DNA from: Candidatus Babeliales bacterium
GTDB taxonomy: Bacteria > Babelota > Babeliae > Babelales > Vermiphilaceae
Direction of reading: 5' to 3'
Assembly (NCBI GenBank): GCA_035455925.1
Contig: DATIEE010000028.1
Location: forward strand, 62,001 to 126,000
Length of the DNA: 64,000 nt
The notes beneath the pieces are model-generated. The model was not told where the DNA came from. It did not search any database and worked only from the letters and a program-made list of their open reading frames with translations. The translations under genes were made by a program, and so were the position numbers. Shown here in pieces: positions 17,474-24,942 of this stretch (positions within the stretch are counted from its first letter, which is position 1; the number at the start of each line of letters is the position of its first letter).

Positions 17474-17975
17474 TGAACCCATTGAGTATTTGTTGTGCGT
17501 GATTTTTTGTATCAACATCTTTGATAATCGCTATAATTATTCCATTTTCATCAATAAGAAATGTCCATCTTTTAGGTAAATAAAGTTGAAATAATCCTGT
17601 ATTTACACCATATGCTTTGAGAGTATTATTAGTAGCAATAAGTAAGGGGAATGGAAGATGTTGCTTTTCAATAAACTTTTGTTTACTTACCATTGACCCT
17701 TTACTTAAACCCAGAACAACGATACCATTTTTTTTAAGTAACTCAAACCCATCCCGAATGCTACATGCTTGTTGTCTACATCCTGGAGTGTCGTCCTTTG
17801 GATAAAAATAAAGCGCTACTCTTTTTCCTTTAAAATCAGTAAGTTTGATCGTCTCGCCCTGTTGATCAATAAGAGCAAAATCAGGTGCTTTATCGCCTAT
17901 TTTAAGCGAGGTGGTTGAATATATGCATTGTAGTGAAATAAAGAAAACTAAAATTAGTAATAATAATATTTTCAT
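17460..17975 (-). CDS. Exported peroxiredoxin, Bcp/PrxQ type
   Basis: Thiol peroxidase that reduces hydroperoxides. After a signal peptide (MKILLLLILVFFISLQCIYS) the mature domain reads KIGDKAPDFALIDQQG, then YFYPKDDTPGCRQQAC, with the peroxidatic Cys in TPGC and the resolving Cys five residues on (QQAC), as in PrxQ/Bcp. Most Bcp proteins are cytoplasmic; the signal peptide puts this one in the periplasm or at the cell surface. At 171 aa it is of normal length plus the signal. A GGAG-type ribosome site lies upstream. It forms a two-gene unit with the membrane protein that overlaps its end. Confidence 0.88.
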   Translation of the reverse strand: MKILLLLILVFFISLQCIYSTTSLKIGDKAPDFALIDQQGETIKLTDFKGKRVALYFYPKDDTPGCRQQACSIRDGFELLKKNGIVVLGLSKGSMVSKQKFIEKQHLPFPLLIATNNTLKAYGVNTGLFQLYLPKRWTFLIDENGIIIAIIKDVDTKNHAQQILNGFNVFK

Positions 17976-18164
17976 CGTAGGTCTTTCTTTAAAAGGAGAA
18001 ACTAAATATTTTAAACGTAGTGTAACTAAAGGTAATAAAAAAAGAAATTATATTTTAACCATAGAATAATAACTTTTGCGACATTTGTGCAAGAATCAAA
18101 AAATAAAATGCAAATCTAGTAATTCTATAATCTAAAATTACCATTCGTAAGCTTATTTTTTTTC

Positions 18165-18173
18165 TGTTACACT
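18165..18173 (+). promoter_or_regulatory. Extended -10 promoter element of tgt
   Basis: TGTTACACT: a TGn extension followed by TACACT, 32 bases before the tgt start. The -35 region (TCGTAA at 17-base spacing) is weak, as is usual for extended -10 promoters. Confidence 0.45.
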
Positions 18174-18204
18174 AATAATAATTAACAAATATAAGAAAAA
18201 GATT

Positions 18205-19335
18205 ATGTCATACTTTAGATTTGAACTTATTCACACATCACAAAAATCCTTTGCCCGTGTTGGTCGTATTCATACGCCGCACGGCATTATTGATACGCCA
18301 AGTTTTGTTGGAGTAGCCACTAATGCAGCACTTAAAGCAGTTGACTCAGTTACTGTATCTGAGATTGGTATGCAATTAATGTTCTGCAATACCTATCACC
18401 TTATGTTACAACCCGGGACAGATATCATTAAACGAGCAGGCGGCTTACACACTTTTATTAATCGAGATATGCCAATAATCACCGACTCTGGAGGATTTCA
18501 GGTATTTAGCCTAGCATACGGTACCGTCAAAGATGAACTTAAAAGTCGTGGACAAAAAACAGGCAACAATCTCATACTTAAAACAACCGAAGATGGGGTG
18601 CTTTTTAGATCATATCGTGATGGATCACCAGTATTACTTACTCCAGAAACATCTATCGCCGCACAAAAAGACTTGGGTGCAGATATTATTATTCCTTTCG
18701 ATGAGCTACCACCTTATCATATTGACCATAACAAGCTCGTCAATTCGCTCCATCGCACTCATCGCTGGGAACAACGATCACTTGATGCACATCTAACAAA
18801 CAAACAAAATCAAGCTATATACTCAGTTATTCATGGCGGTATAAACAAAAGCTTACGAAAAGAGAGTTGTGAATTTTTAACTAAACTGCCTTTTGATGGT
18901 CATGCAATTGGTGGAAGCATGGGAAAAAACAGAGAAGAAATGCTTGAAATGCTTACTTTTATGATGCCATTATTGCCACGAGATAAACCCAATCATTTAC
19001 TTGGCATTGGTGATTTAGCATCCATTGAGCCATCTATTGCGCTTGGCATTGATACATTTGATAGTTCTCATCCAACTAGGTGTGCACGCCATGGACTTCT
19101 TTTTACAACTAATGGTTCTGTTAAAATCGGTCATGCAACACATAAAACTGCTTTTCAACCAATCGATACAACATGCAGATGCTACACATGTAAAAATTTT
19201 ACACGAGCATATCTTCACCATTTATTTAAAGCAGGAGAATTGAGCGCATACACACTTGCGACCATTCATAATCTTTACTTTATGGTAGAATTGATGAAAA
19301 CATATAGACAAAAAATATTACATAATGAGTTATAA
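18205..19335 (+). CDS. tgt: Queuine/preQ1 tRNA-ribosyltransferase
   Basis: Exchanges guanine 34 for preQ1 (or queuine) in tRNAs with GUN anticodons. The N-terminus THGIIDTP-like (HTPHGIIDTPSFVGVATNAALK) is followed by ITDSGGFQVFSLAYG with a catalytic Asp (about 94), then the second Asp region GIDTFDSSHPTR (about 283), and a zinc site CRCYTC near the C-terminus with downstream His. The 376 aa length is normal. The active-site stretch reads FDSSHPTR where most bacterial enzymes have FDCVxPTR, a small change. No preQ1 biosynthesis gene is seen nearby, so the base may come from elsewhere in the genome or from the host. Confidence 0.95.
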   Translation: MSYFRFELIHTSQKSFARVGRIHTPHGIIDTPSFVGVATNAALKAVDSVTVSEIGMQLMFCNTYHLMLQPGTDIIKRAGGLHTFINRDMPIITDSGGFQVFSLAYGTVKDELKSRGQKTGNNLILKTTEDGVLFRSYRDGSPVLLTPETSIAAQKDLGADIIIPFDELPPYHIDHNKLVNSLHRTHRWEQRSLDAHLTNKQNQAIYSVIHGGINKSLRKESCEFLTKLPFDGHAIGGSMGKNREEMLEMLTFMMPLLPRDKPNHLLGIGDLASIEPSIALGIDTFDSSHPTRCARHGLLFTTNGSVKIGHATHKTAFQPIDTTCRCYTCKNFTRAYLHHLFKAGELSAYTLATIHNLYFMVELMKTYRQKILHNEL

Positions 19336-19341
19336 AATATT

Positions 19342-20088
19342 ATGATACGAAAAATAAACTCTCACGCCAATCCAATTATCAAGCATGTTGTGCAGCTCCA
19401 CAGCTCAAAACATCGCTCAAAATTACAAGAATTTATTGCGGAAGGTTTCCGCACAATTGCAACGATACTTAAAGCTAATAATGAACTTCTCACATTATTT
19501 ACCATTGAAGAGTATCTTTATGACGCACAACAACTGACTGATGATAAGCATATTATTATTGTTGATGAATCAGTAATGAAGAAGATAAGCAGTTCTCAAT
19601 CTCCTAGTGGGCTTTTGGCAACATTTCGCATTCCACCACAACCATCATTTGACACTATAGAATCAGGGATTGTCCTTGCACAAATAACGGACCCTGGCAA
19701 TATGGGAACATTAATTAGAACAGCTGCCGCAATGAACAAAAAGACAGTTATTTGCATAGAAACAGTTGATCCATGGAATCAAAAAGTAGTACAAGCAACC
19801 GCAGGCGCTATTGGTGTTGTTTCCATTTTTTGCATTTCCTGGCATGATCTTTTACTCAACAAAAAAAATATACCCTTGTGTGCTCTACTGCCAACAGATG
19901 GTAAAAGCCCAAACACCGTTAACTTACGCGATGCATTAATCATTATTGGCAATGAAAGCCATGGAATACCAAGCGAATGGGTTGCACAATGTGACGAACA
20001 AATCACATTGCCAATGCCCGGAAAATTTGAAAGTCTCAATGCCGCTGTTGCCGGATCAATTGCGCTTTATCTCGCTGCTACACACTAA
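19342..20088 (+). CDS. TrmH/SpoU family RNA 2'-O-methyltransferase
   Basis: SPOUT-class methyltransferase that modifies rRNA or tRNA ribose using S-adenosylmethionine. The short N-terminal substrate-binding part (INSHANPIIKHVVQLHSSKHR..., FIAEGFRTI) is typical of RlmB/TsnR-like proteins. All three SpoU motifs are present: DPGNMGTLIRTA (motif 1), IIIGNESHGI (motif 2) and ITLPMPGKFESLNAAVAGSI (motif 3, knot). Length is 248 aa. It starts six bases after tgt and is followed after 11 bases by an amino-acid permease, so it is probably in one operon. The exact target nucleotide is unknown. Confidence 0.9.
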   Translation: MIRKINSHANPIIKHVVQLHSSKHRSKLQEFIAEGFRTIATILKANNELLTLFTIEEYLYDAQQLTDDKHIIIVDESVMKKISSSQSPSGLLATFRIPPQPSFDTIESGIVLAQITDPGNMGTLIRTAAAMNKKTVICIETVDPWNQKVVQATAGAIGVVSIFCISWHDLLLNKKNIPLCALLPTDGKSPNTVNLRDALIIIGNESHGIPSEWVAQCDEQITLPMPGKFESLNAAVAGSIALYLAATH

Positions 20089-20099
20089 AGGAAATATAC

Positions 20100-21404
20100 A
20101 TGTCGACACAAACAAATAAACTTTCATTATGGTCTGCAGTTATTATTAACCTCAATATCATTATTGGCTCAGGAGTATTTATTAATACCACCGAACTTGC
20201 AAAACGAGCTGGATTATTGGGTGCTCTTTGTTATGCGCTTGTTGGCCTTTTATTGCTTCCTCTTATTTTATCGTTCGTAAGACTTTTGCAATTTCATCCA
20301 AGCGGGGGATTTTATTCATTCTGTAGCGCATCATTACATCCACTATTAGGATTTATTAACACATGGTGCTTTTTTTTCGCAAAACTTTCATCAGCCACAT
20401 TAGTTATACATATTTTTACGCTACTCATGCAGAAAACATTTCCTGTGCTAACTTTTTGTAGTCCAGCATTATTTGATATGGGAATTTTAGCATTACTCCT
20501 AGCACTCAATATGCTTAATGTAAAAACAGGAAGTAAAATTCAAGGCTGGTTGATGATTTTAAAACTATTTCCTCTCTTTTTTGTAATTGTATCAGGGCTC
20601 TTCTTTTTACAAGGTGGAAATTTAACGCCATTACACCAATTATGGTCAGGAATTCCCTCAGCCATTCCTTTAGTTCTTCATGCAATGCTTGGATTTGAAA
20701 TAGCCTGCGCAATTAGCCGTAATATAGAAAACCCAGAAATAAACGGACCGCGATCAATACTCATTTCTTATGGCATTGTTATCATATTATATGTGGCATA
20801 TCAAGGCCTTTTTTATGGAGTACTCGGCACCGATCTTGCACAACAAACAGATTATCGTGGCGCATTTCCACTGCTAATCAGTAAACTTGGCATCAGTGAT
20901 TATTTACGTAATATACTGGGACATCTTATTCACCTTGCAATTGCTACATCTGCATTAAGTGCTGGATTTGGTGTCATTTATGCAAATATGTGGAATCTTT
21001 ATTCACTTGCAGAACTTAATCATACCATTGCCCCAACAGTTGTTATGCAACGTAACCGTTTTAATATTCCTTTTGTTTGTGTTCTTGCACAAGGTGCTAT
21101 TATGCTTTTTTATATACTTATTATTCGCGGAGAACAAGTAACGTTTCAGCAACTTAGTGCCTTTGGAGCGACAATAACCTATATACTAAGTATTTCTGGT
21201 CTTCTTGCAACGCTCTATCAAAAAAAAGAATCAGTATTGTTACCAATCATGGGCCTGGTCAATTGTGCAATTTTATTATCTGCTTCATTGTATGCGATGT
21301 GGAAAACCAATAACCCCTTGCCCTTGTATATGTTTAGCGGCATTATATTGTGTGGGATCATTATATATTTACTATCAAATAAAACAAATAAGGGTGAACG
21401 GTGA
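20100..21404 (+). CDS. APC-superfamily amino-acid permease
   Basis: Inner-membrane transporter of 434 aa with about 12 helices. The first helix carries the unwound substrate-binding motif IIGSGVFI (NIIIGSGVFINTTELA), which is diagnostic of APC amino-acid/polyamine transporters. Helix 6 contains HAMLGFEIACAISRNIENPE, matching the 'f.aF.Gfe.....a.E..nP' pattern. It probably imports an amino acid from the host or exchanges two of them; the substrate is unknown. The stop overlaps the GTG start of the next small gene. Confidence 0.88.
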   Translation: MSTQTNKLSLWSAVIINLNIIIGSGVFINTTELAKRAGLLGALCYALVGLLLLPLILSFVRLLQFHPSGGFYSFCSASLHPLLGFINTWCFFFAKLSSATLVIHIFTLLMQKTFPVLTFCSPALFDMGILALLLALNMLNVKTGSKIQGWLMILKLFPLFFVIVSGLFFLQGGNLTPLHQLWSGIPSAIPLVLHAMLGFEIACAISRNIENPEINGPRSILISYGIVIILYVAYQGLFYGVLGTDLAQQTDYRGAFPLLISKLGISDYLRNILGHLIHLAIATSALSAGFGVIYANMWNLYSLAELNHTIAPTVVMQRNRFNIPFVCVLAQGAIMLFYILIIRGEQVTFQQLSAFGATITYILSISGLLATLYQKKESVLLPIMGLVNCAILLSASLYAMWKTNNPLPLYMFSGIILCGIIIYLLSNKTNKGER

Positions 21405-21766
21405 AAAAAATATTTTTAGCTTTATTTTTAGTAACTATGTCTAAGGTATTATCTACTATTCATATGGACCCTATGAGTCCTATAAAGCTACCATCGCAGC
21501 AAGAATTATGTCAGCATCTTAACGATGCGGGATTTAATGATTTTGTTAAAGAAACCCATTTTGACAAGGAATTTGGAGATAAAGAAATCCGATTATTTGA
21601 ATTCGTCCTACTTATTAATTTTATCGATTTGAGGCAACCAAAACGATTGACACATAAGGAGAGGCTAGAAATAACAACAATAGTTCTGAAAGAATATCCA
21701 CAAGCTTTAGAGTTTCTAAAAGAACATAATTTGTATGTAACGAAAGAATATCAAAACAAACAATAA
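21401..21766 (+). CDS. Small exported protein, paralogue A
   Basis: 121 aa with a short signal peptide (MKKIFLALFLVTMSKVLS). It starts with GTG, overlapping the permease stop by four bases (GTGA), so it is translationally coupled. The mature domain shows SQQELCQHLNDAGFNDFV...DKEFGDKE and ends LKEYPQALEFLKEHNL. The same pattern recurs in the next gene, so the two are tandem paralogues. No known family recognised. Confidence 0.65.
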   Translation: MKKIFLALFLVTMSKVLSTIHMDPMSPIKLPSQQELCQHLNDAGFNDFVKETHFDKEFGDKEIRLFEFVLLINFIDLRQPKRLTHKERLEITTIVLKEYPQALEFLKEHNLYVTKEYQNKQ

Positions 21767-21783
21767 TATGATAAGGGTTAGCA

Positions 21784-22140
21784 ATGACTAAATTATCTTT
21801 AGCTATACTTTTACTTGGTGCATGTAGTGGATTATCTGCTATAGGAAATACCTTAATAAGGTTAGCATCTCAGCAAGAATTACGTAACCGTCTTAATAAT
21901 ACAGGATTTGATCATTTTGTTGAAAAAACTAGTATCGATCAAGAGCTAGGGGGTAGAGAACAACATCCGCTAGAAGTTATTAATGCTGTTAATTCAGCAT
22001 TATATGATTATAGCCAAATCATTAAAAATCCAGTGTTAAATATGCTCATGAGAGAAGGCAAACCTCGTCTTATAAAAATAATTCTACAAGAACATCCACA
22101 GGCAATAAAATATTTAAAAGAAAAAAATTTATTGCAATAA
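21784..22140 (+). CDS. Small exported lipoprotein-like protein, paralogue B
   Basis: 118 aa. The start MTKLSLAILLLGACSG contains a lipobox (LGAC), so it may be a lipoprotein, unlike its neighbour. The body SQQELRNRLNNTGFDHFVEKTSIDQELGG and the ending LQEHPQAIKYLKEKNLLQ match paralogue A at most positions, showing a tandem duplication. Preceded by TAAGGGT ribosome site. Followed by a strong terminator. Function unknown. Confidence 0.65.
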   Translation: MTKLSLAILLLGACSGLSAIGNTLIRLASQQELRNRLNNTGFDHFVEKTSIDQELGGREQHPLEVINAVNSALYDYSQIIKNPVLNMLMREGKPRLIKIILQEHPQAIKYLKEKNLLQ

Positions 22141-22152
22141 TCAATTTTTTAT

Positions 22153-22196
22153 ACGTTAAAAAACTCTTAAGCTAAAACTTGAGGGTTTTTTAACGT
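22153..22196 (+). terminator. Intrinsic terminator after paralogue B
   Basis: Inverted repeat ACGTTAAAAAACTCTTA (22153-22169) with TGAGGGTTTTTTAACGT (22180-22196), a 10-base loop and a T6 run. It ends the tgt-to-paralogue-B transcript. Confidence 0.85.
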
Positions 22197-22211
22197 AATA
22201 GATACTTCTTA

Positions 22212-22241
22212 TTGACAATAACTACCAACAAGTGGTACCAT
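22212..22241 (+). promoter_or_regulatory. Promoter of hicAB
   Basis: TTGACA (22212-22217), an 18-base spacer, TACCAT (22236-22241) preceded by TGG. The core holds GGTACC and a short inverted ACCA/TGGT pair that could be bound by the HicB antitoxin, which usually represses its own operon. A closely similar layout lies upstream of metG. Confidence 0.55.
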
Positions 22242-22269
22242 AAAATTGATAAAAATCGAAAAAAGTACC

Positions 22270-22533
22270 ATGAACAAAAACAATCGTAAAACGTTGAACT
22301 TAGTTTTTAAACGACCTGTTCCCTCAGACTTACGATGGAATGAGATAGAAACATTACTTATTGCCTTAAAAGCTGAGATCAGTGAAGGAAACGGTTCAAG
22401 AGTACGCATAGCATTAAATGGTATCAAGGCGGTATTTCACCGTCCTCATCCGACAAGAGAAACTGATAAAGGTGCAGTTATATCCATGCGAAAATTTTTA
22501 GAAAATGCAGGAGTTAAATATGATGAAATATAA
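22270..22533 (+). CDS. hicA: HicA-family toxin (mRNA interferase)
   Basis: Type II toxin that cleaves mRNA. From ATG 22270 the product is 87 aa. The core reads LRWNEIETLLIALKAEISEGNGSR then VRIALNGIKAVFHRPHP and KGAVISMRKFLENAGV, the form common in HicA proteins of the 'RWNEIE..L.aLGAe' subgroup. A fold with the catalytic His in VFHRPHP is expected. A TTG at 22246 would add eight residues but lacks a ribosome site. The antitoxin gene overlaps its 3' end by 14 bases. This is the inverted order toxin-antitoxin that is usual for hicAB. Confidence 0.88.
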   Translation: MNKNNRKTLNLVFKRPVPSDLRWNEIETLLIALKAEISEGNGSRVRIALNGIKAVFHRPHPTRETDKGAVISMRKFLENAGVKYDEI

Positions 22534-22834
22534 AGGTTACTTTGGAGAGGTAACATATGACGATAAAGCAAAGATATTTCATGGAGAGGTCATCGGATTA
22601 AAAGATATCATTACCTTTCAAGGAGAAAGCGTTAATGAACTCAAAAAAGCATTTCAAGATTCAATAAATGATTATTTAACGTGGTGCCATGAACGTAACG
22701 AACAGCCAGAAAAAACATATTCTGGAAAACTCCACCTACGAATGAATCCCACGTTGCATGCTCATCTTGCTATAGAAGCAGCAAATCAAGGCCTGAGTTT
22801 GAATGACCTTATCAATCAAAAACTATATAAATAG
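22520..22834 (+). CDS. hicB: HicB-family antitoxin
   Basis: 104 aa. The N-terminal partial RNase-H-like fold (MKYKGYFGEVTYDDKAKIFHGEVIGLKDIITFQGESVNELKKAF) neutralises HicA, and the C-terminal ribbon-helix-helix DNA-binding part (GKLHLRMNPTLHAHLAIEAANQGLSLNDLINQKL) represses the operon. The start at 22520 is chosen because CAGGAG lies six bases upstream; an in-frame ATG at 22505 has none. Overlaps hicA by 14 bases. Confidence 0.9.
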   Translation: MMKYKGYFGEVTYDDKAKIFHGEVIGLKDIITFQGESVNELKKAFQDSINDYLTWCHERNEQPEKTYSGKLHLRMNPTLHAHLAIEAANQGLSLNDLINQKLYK

Positions 22835-22850
22835 CAAAAAATACACAATT

Positions 22851-23915
22851 TTAACGTAACTTTAACGTAATGATCGTTAGCAAGCACAGTACTAAGGAAA
22901 TAATGCCAAAGCGTGCGGTGATCTTTGATTCTGGCCACCCAAGAAGCTCAAAATGATGATGAATCGGTGCCATTTTAAATATTCGCTTACCTAAATATCG
23001 TATCGAAAAGACCTGTAAAATAACTGATACCGTTTCAACGACAAAAAGCCCGCCCGCGAGAGGCAGTAAAAGTTCCTGTTTTGCCATAATTGCCATCAAC
23101 GCAAGAGCTGCTCCTAATGCCAATGATCCAACATCACCCATAAATATTTGTGCTGGATATGTATTATACCATAAAAAACCTAGCGAAGATCCTATCAAAA
23201 TAGCTCCAATGATGGCAATTTCAGCCGAACCAGCGAAAGGGATATGTAAATAATGTGCAATTCCATAATGACCAGCAAAATAACAGATTAATGAAAATGT
23301 CGCAAAATTTGGTAATAATGATCCAATAGCAAGCCCATCAAGCCCATCCGTCAAGTTGACCGCATTACTACAGCCGACAATAATAAAAACTGCCCAAGGA
23401 ATGAATAAATAACCCACGTTAGGGTTAAAATGCTTAAAAAAAGGAAAGATAAGTTCCGTTGAAAAAGAAGTGCAAAAAACTAGCGCTAATACCACACTAG
23501 TAGCAGTTAACAGCTGTAATTTAAATTTTGTTCCAGAGTTAATACCTGTATGGTGGCGAATTTTATTCCAATCATCCCAAAAACCTACTGCGCCAAATCC
23601 CAAGATGCAAAACAGAAAAATCCATACTTGTATCCGTAGTATATCACACCATAATAAGGTATTAATCACTACTACGACCAAAATTAAAACCCCCCCCATG
23701 GTTGGCTTATTATCCTTTGCACGATGAGCTTGCGGGGTGTATTCTCGTGCTTTAGAACGAAAAAATCGTTGAGAAAGCCCTAAAAAAAAGTCCCCTAACA
23801 AGAGCGAAAAGAGCAATGAACTAAGCAAAGAGGCTACTGCACGCACACTTACATAGTGCAAAACATTAAAAAATGGCCAATAATGCTTCAAATAAAACGA
23901 TAAATAGTATATCAT
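22851..23915 (-). CDS. mraY: Phospho-N-acetylmuramoyl-pentapeptide-transferase MraY
   Basis: Inner-membrane enzyme that makes lipid I from UDP-MurNAc-pentapeptide and undecaprenyl phosphate. At 354 aa with about ten helices it is normal. Signature stretches are KDNKPTMGGVLIL, WDDWNKI, NAVNLTDGLDGLA with the catalytic Asp residues, FLWYNTYPAQIFMGDVGSLALGAAL and MAPIHHHFELLGWPESKI. It is not next to murE, murF or ftsW as in the usual dcw cluster; its neighbours here are a toxin-antitoxin pair and an unrelated secreted protein. With the Ddl gene at 47.8 kb it shows that the organism makes peptidoglycan precursors. Confidence 0.97.
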   Translation of the reverse strand: MIYYLSFYLKHYWPFFNVLHYVSVRAVASLLSSLLFSLLLGDFFLGLSQRFFRSKAREYTPQAHRAKDNKPTMGGVLILVVVVINTLLWCDILRIQVWIFLFCILGFGAVGFWDDWNKIRHHTGINSGTKFKLQLLTATSVVLALVFCTSFSTELIFPFFKHFNPNVGYLFIPWAVFIIVGCSNAVNLTDGLDGLAIGSLLPNFATFSLICYFAGHYGIAHYLHIPFAGSAEIAIIGAILIGSSLGFLWYNTYPAQIFMGDVGSLALGAALALMAIMAKQELLLPLAGGLFVVETVSVILQVFSIRYLGKRIFKMAPIHHHFELLGWPESKITARFGIISLVLCLLTIITLKLR

Positions 23916-24092
23916 GCGCTATAATAGGTAATTAAGAACTAAACAATATATAAGGTTAATAATAATGAAAGTAGCGATTAATTCAAGCGTTTTGAGGCAC
24001 CTTTGACGAAAGATTAATAATAGAGTAGACTATAATAGTGATCAGTAAAATAGAATAAAACATATTACCTTCCCAAATTAGAAGGATTTTTT

Positions 24093-24704
24093 ATGAAATA
24101 TATCACAAATAAAAAAAGTATTTTAAGCAAATTAGCACTAGTCACATCAATTTTTACATTCAGCGCACATTTATATCCTGTTCACTGCGAAACAAGCGTA
24201 GAAGTAATACAATATACGGCAGATAAATTCATTGCAGTTGAAAAGCATCTCTCTGAACTTGTTAACCCTAACAACAAAACTTCATTAAATATCTTCATTA
24301 CTGCATTAGTAACAATGTTCAATGATTTTGAAAGAAAAAAAACTGATGCATTAACCAGAAGCCATAGCAATGAAACAACAATGGCAATTGACCTTATGGG
24401 TTATCTATTACAGCATGGAAATATTTTACTCAGCATTTTAAAAAAATATAATGGAAAACCATCCAATCAAGCTACGGTTTTTGGTGCAGAAATAAAGAAA
24501 GAATTCAACACTGAGAAGATATTTGGCGAAATGATCAGCAAATTACAAACCCTCAGATGTAAAGCGATGAACTCAGATCACAAGCAATTAATCAAAAAAA
24601 TTGATTATCTTATACACATAATTCAAAAGAAAAAAAATGAATGGAATGATAAAAAAGATTATATGCTTCTTACAGGATTAGCGTATCGTATGCAATGTTG
24701 CTAG
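24093..24704 (+). CDS. Secreted hypothetical protein
   Basis: 203 aa, not recognised. A signal peptide is clear: basic start MKYITNKKSILSK, hydrophobic core LALVTSIFTFSA, cleavage region near VHCETS. The mature protein is mostly helical and Lys-rich, with several possible amphipathic helices (LSELVNPNNKTSLNIFITALVTMF, EKIFGEMISKLQTLRCKAM). It has a good AGAAGGA ribosome site and a terminator downstream, so it is a single-gene transcript. The sequence gives no hint of enzyme activity. Confidence 0.7.
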   Translation: MKYITNKKSILSKLALVTSIFTFSAHLYPVHCETSVEVIQYTADKFIAVEKHLSELVNPNNKTSLNIFITALVTMFNDFERKKTDALTRSHSNETTMAIDLMGYLLQHGNILLSILKKYNGKPSNQATVFGAEIKKEFNTEKIFGEMISKLQTLRCKAMNSDHKQLIKKIDYLIHIIQKKKNEWNDKKDYMLLTGLAYRMQCC

Positions 24705-24737
24705 TAAAATAATCTATTTTTTCATAAAATGAAAATT

Positions 24738-24772
24738 AAAAAAAGATGTATATAAAAAATACATCTTTTTTT
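24738..24772 (+). terminator. Intrinsic terminator after secreted hypothetical
   Basis: Exact 14-bp stem AAAAAAAGATGTAT (24738-24751) with ATACATCTTTTTTT (24759-24772), 7-base loop, ending in a T-run. Confidence 0.8.
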
Positions 24773-24942
24773 TAATGCAATAATATCAAACACCAATACA
24801 CTAAAAGAAACACTGTTTATATACCTTTTTCTTTTTCCTTTTTAATTGCATCACCTATAAAAATTAAATAACTTATATCTACTTTTTATTATGCTGTGTA
24901 TAGTAAAAAAGCAAACATAAAATTATTTAAATGAGGTAATAT

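Noticed and set aside
22246-22269. Upstream TTG start for hicA
   Set aside because: It would place the start too close to the -10 and has no ribosome site. ATG 22270 fits the family start.
24003-24036. TTGACG and TATAAT as promoter of the 24093 gene
   Set aside because: Spacing of 22 bases is too long for sigma-70.
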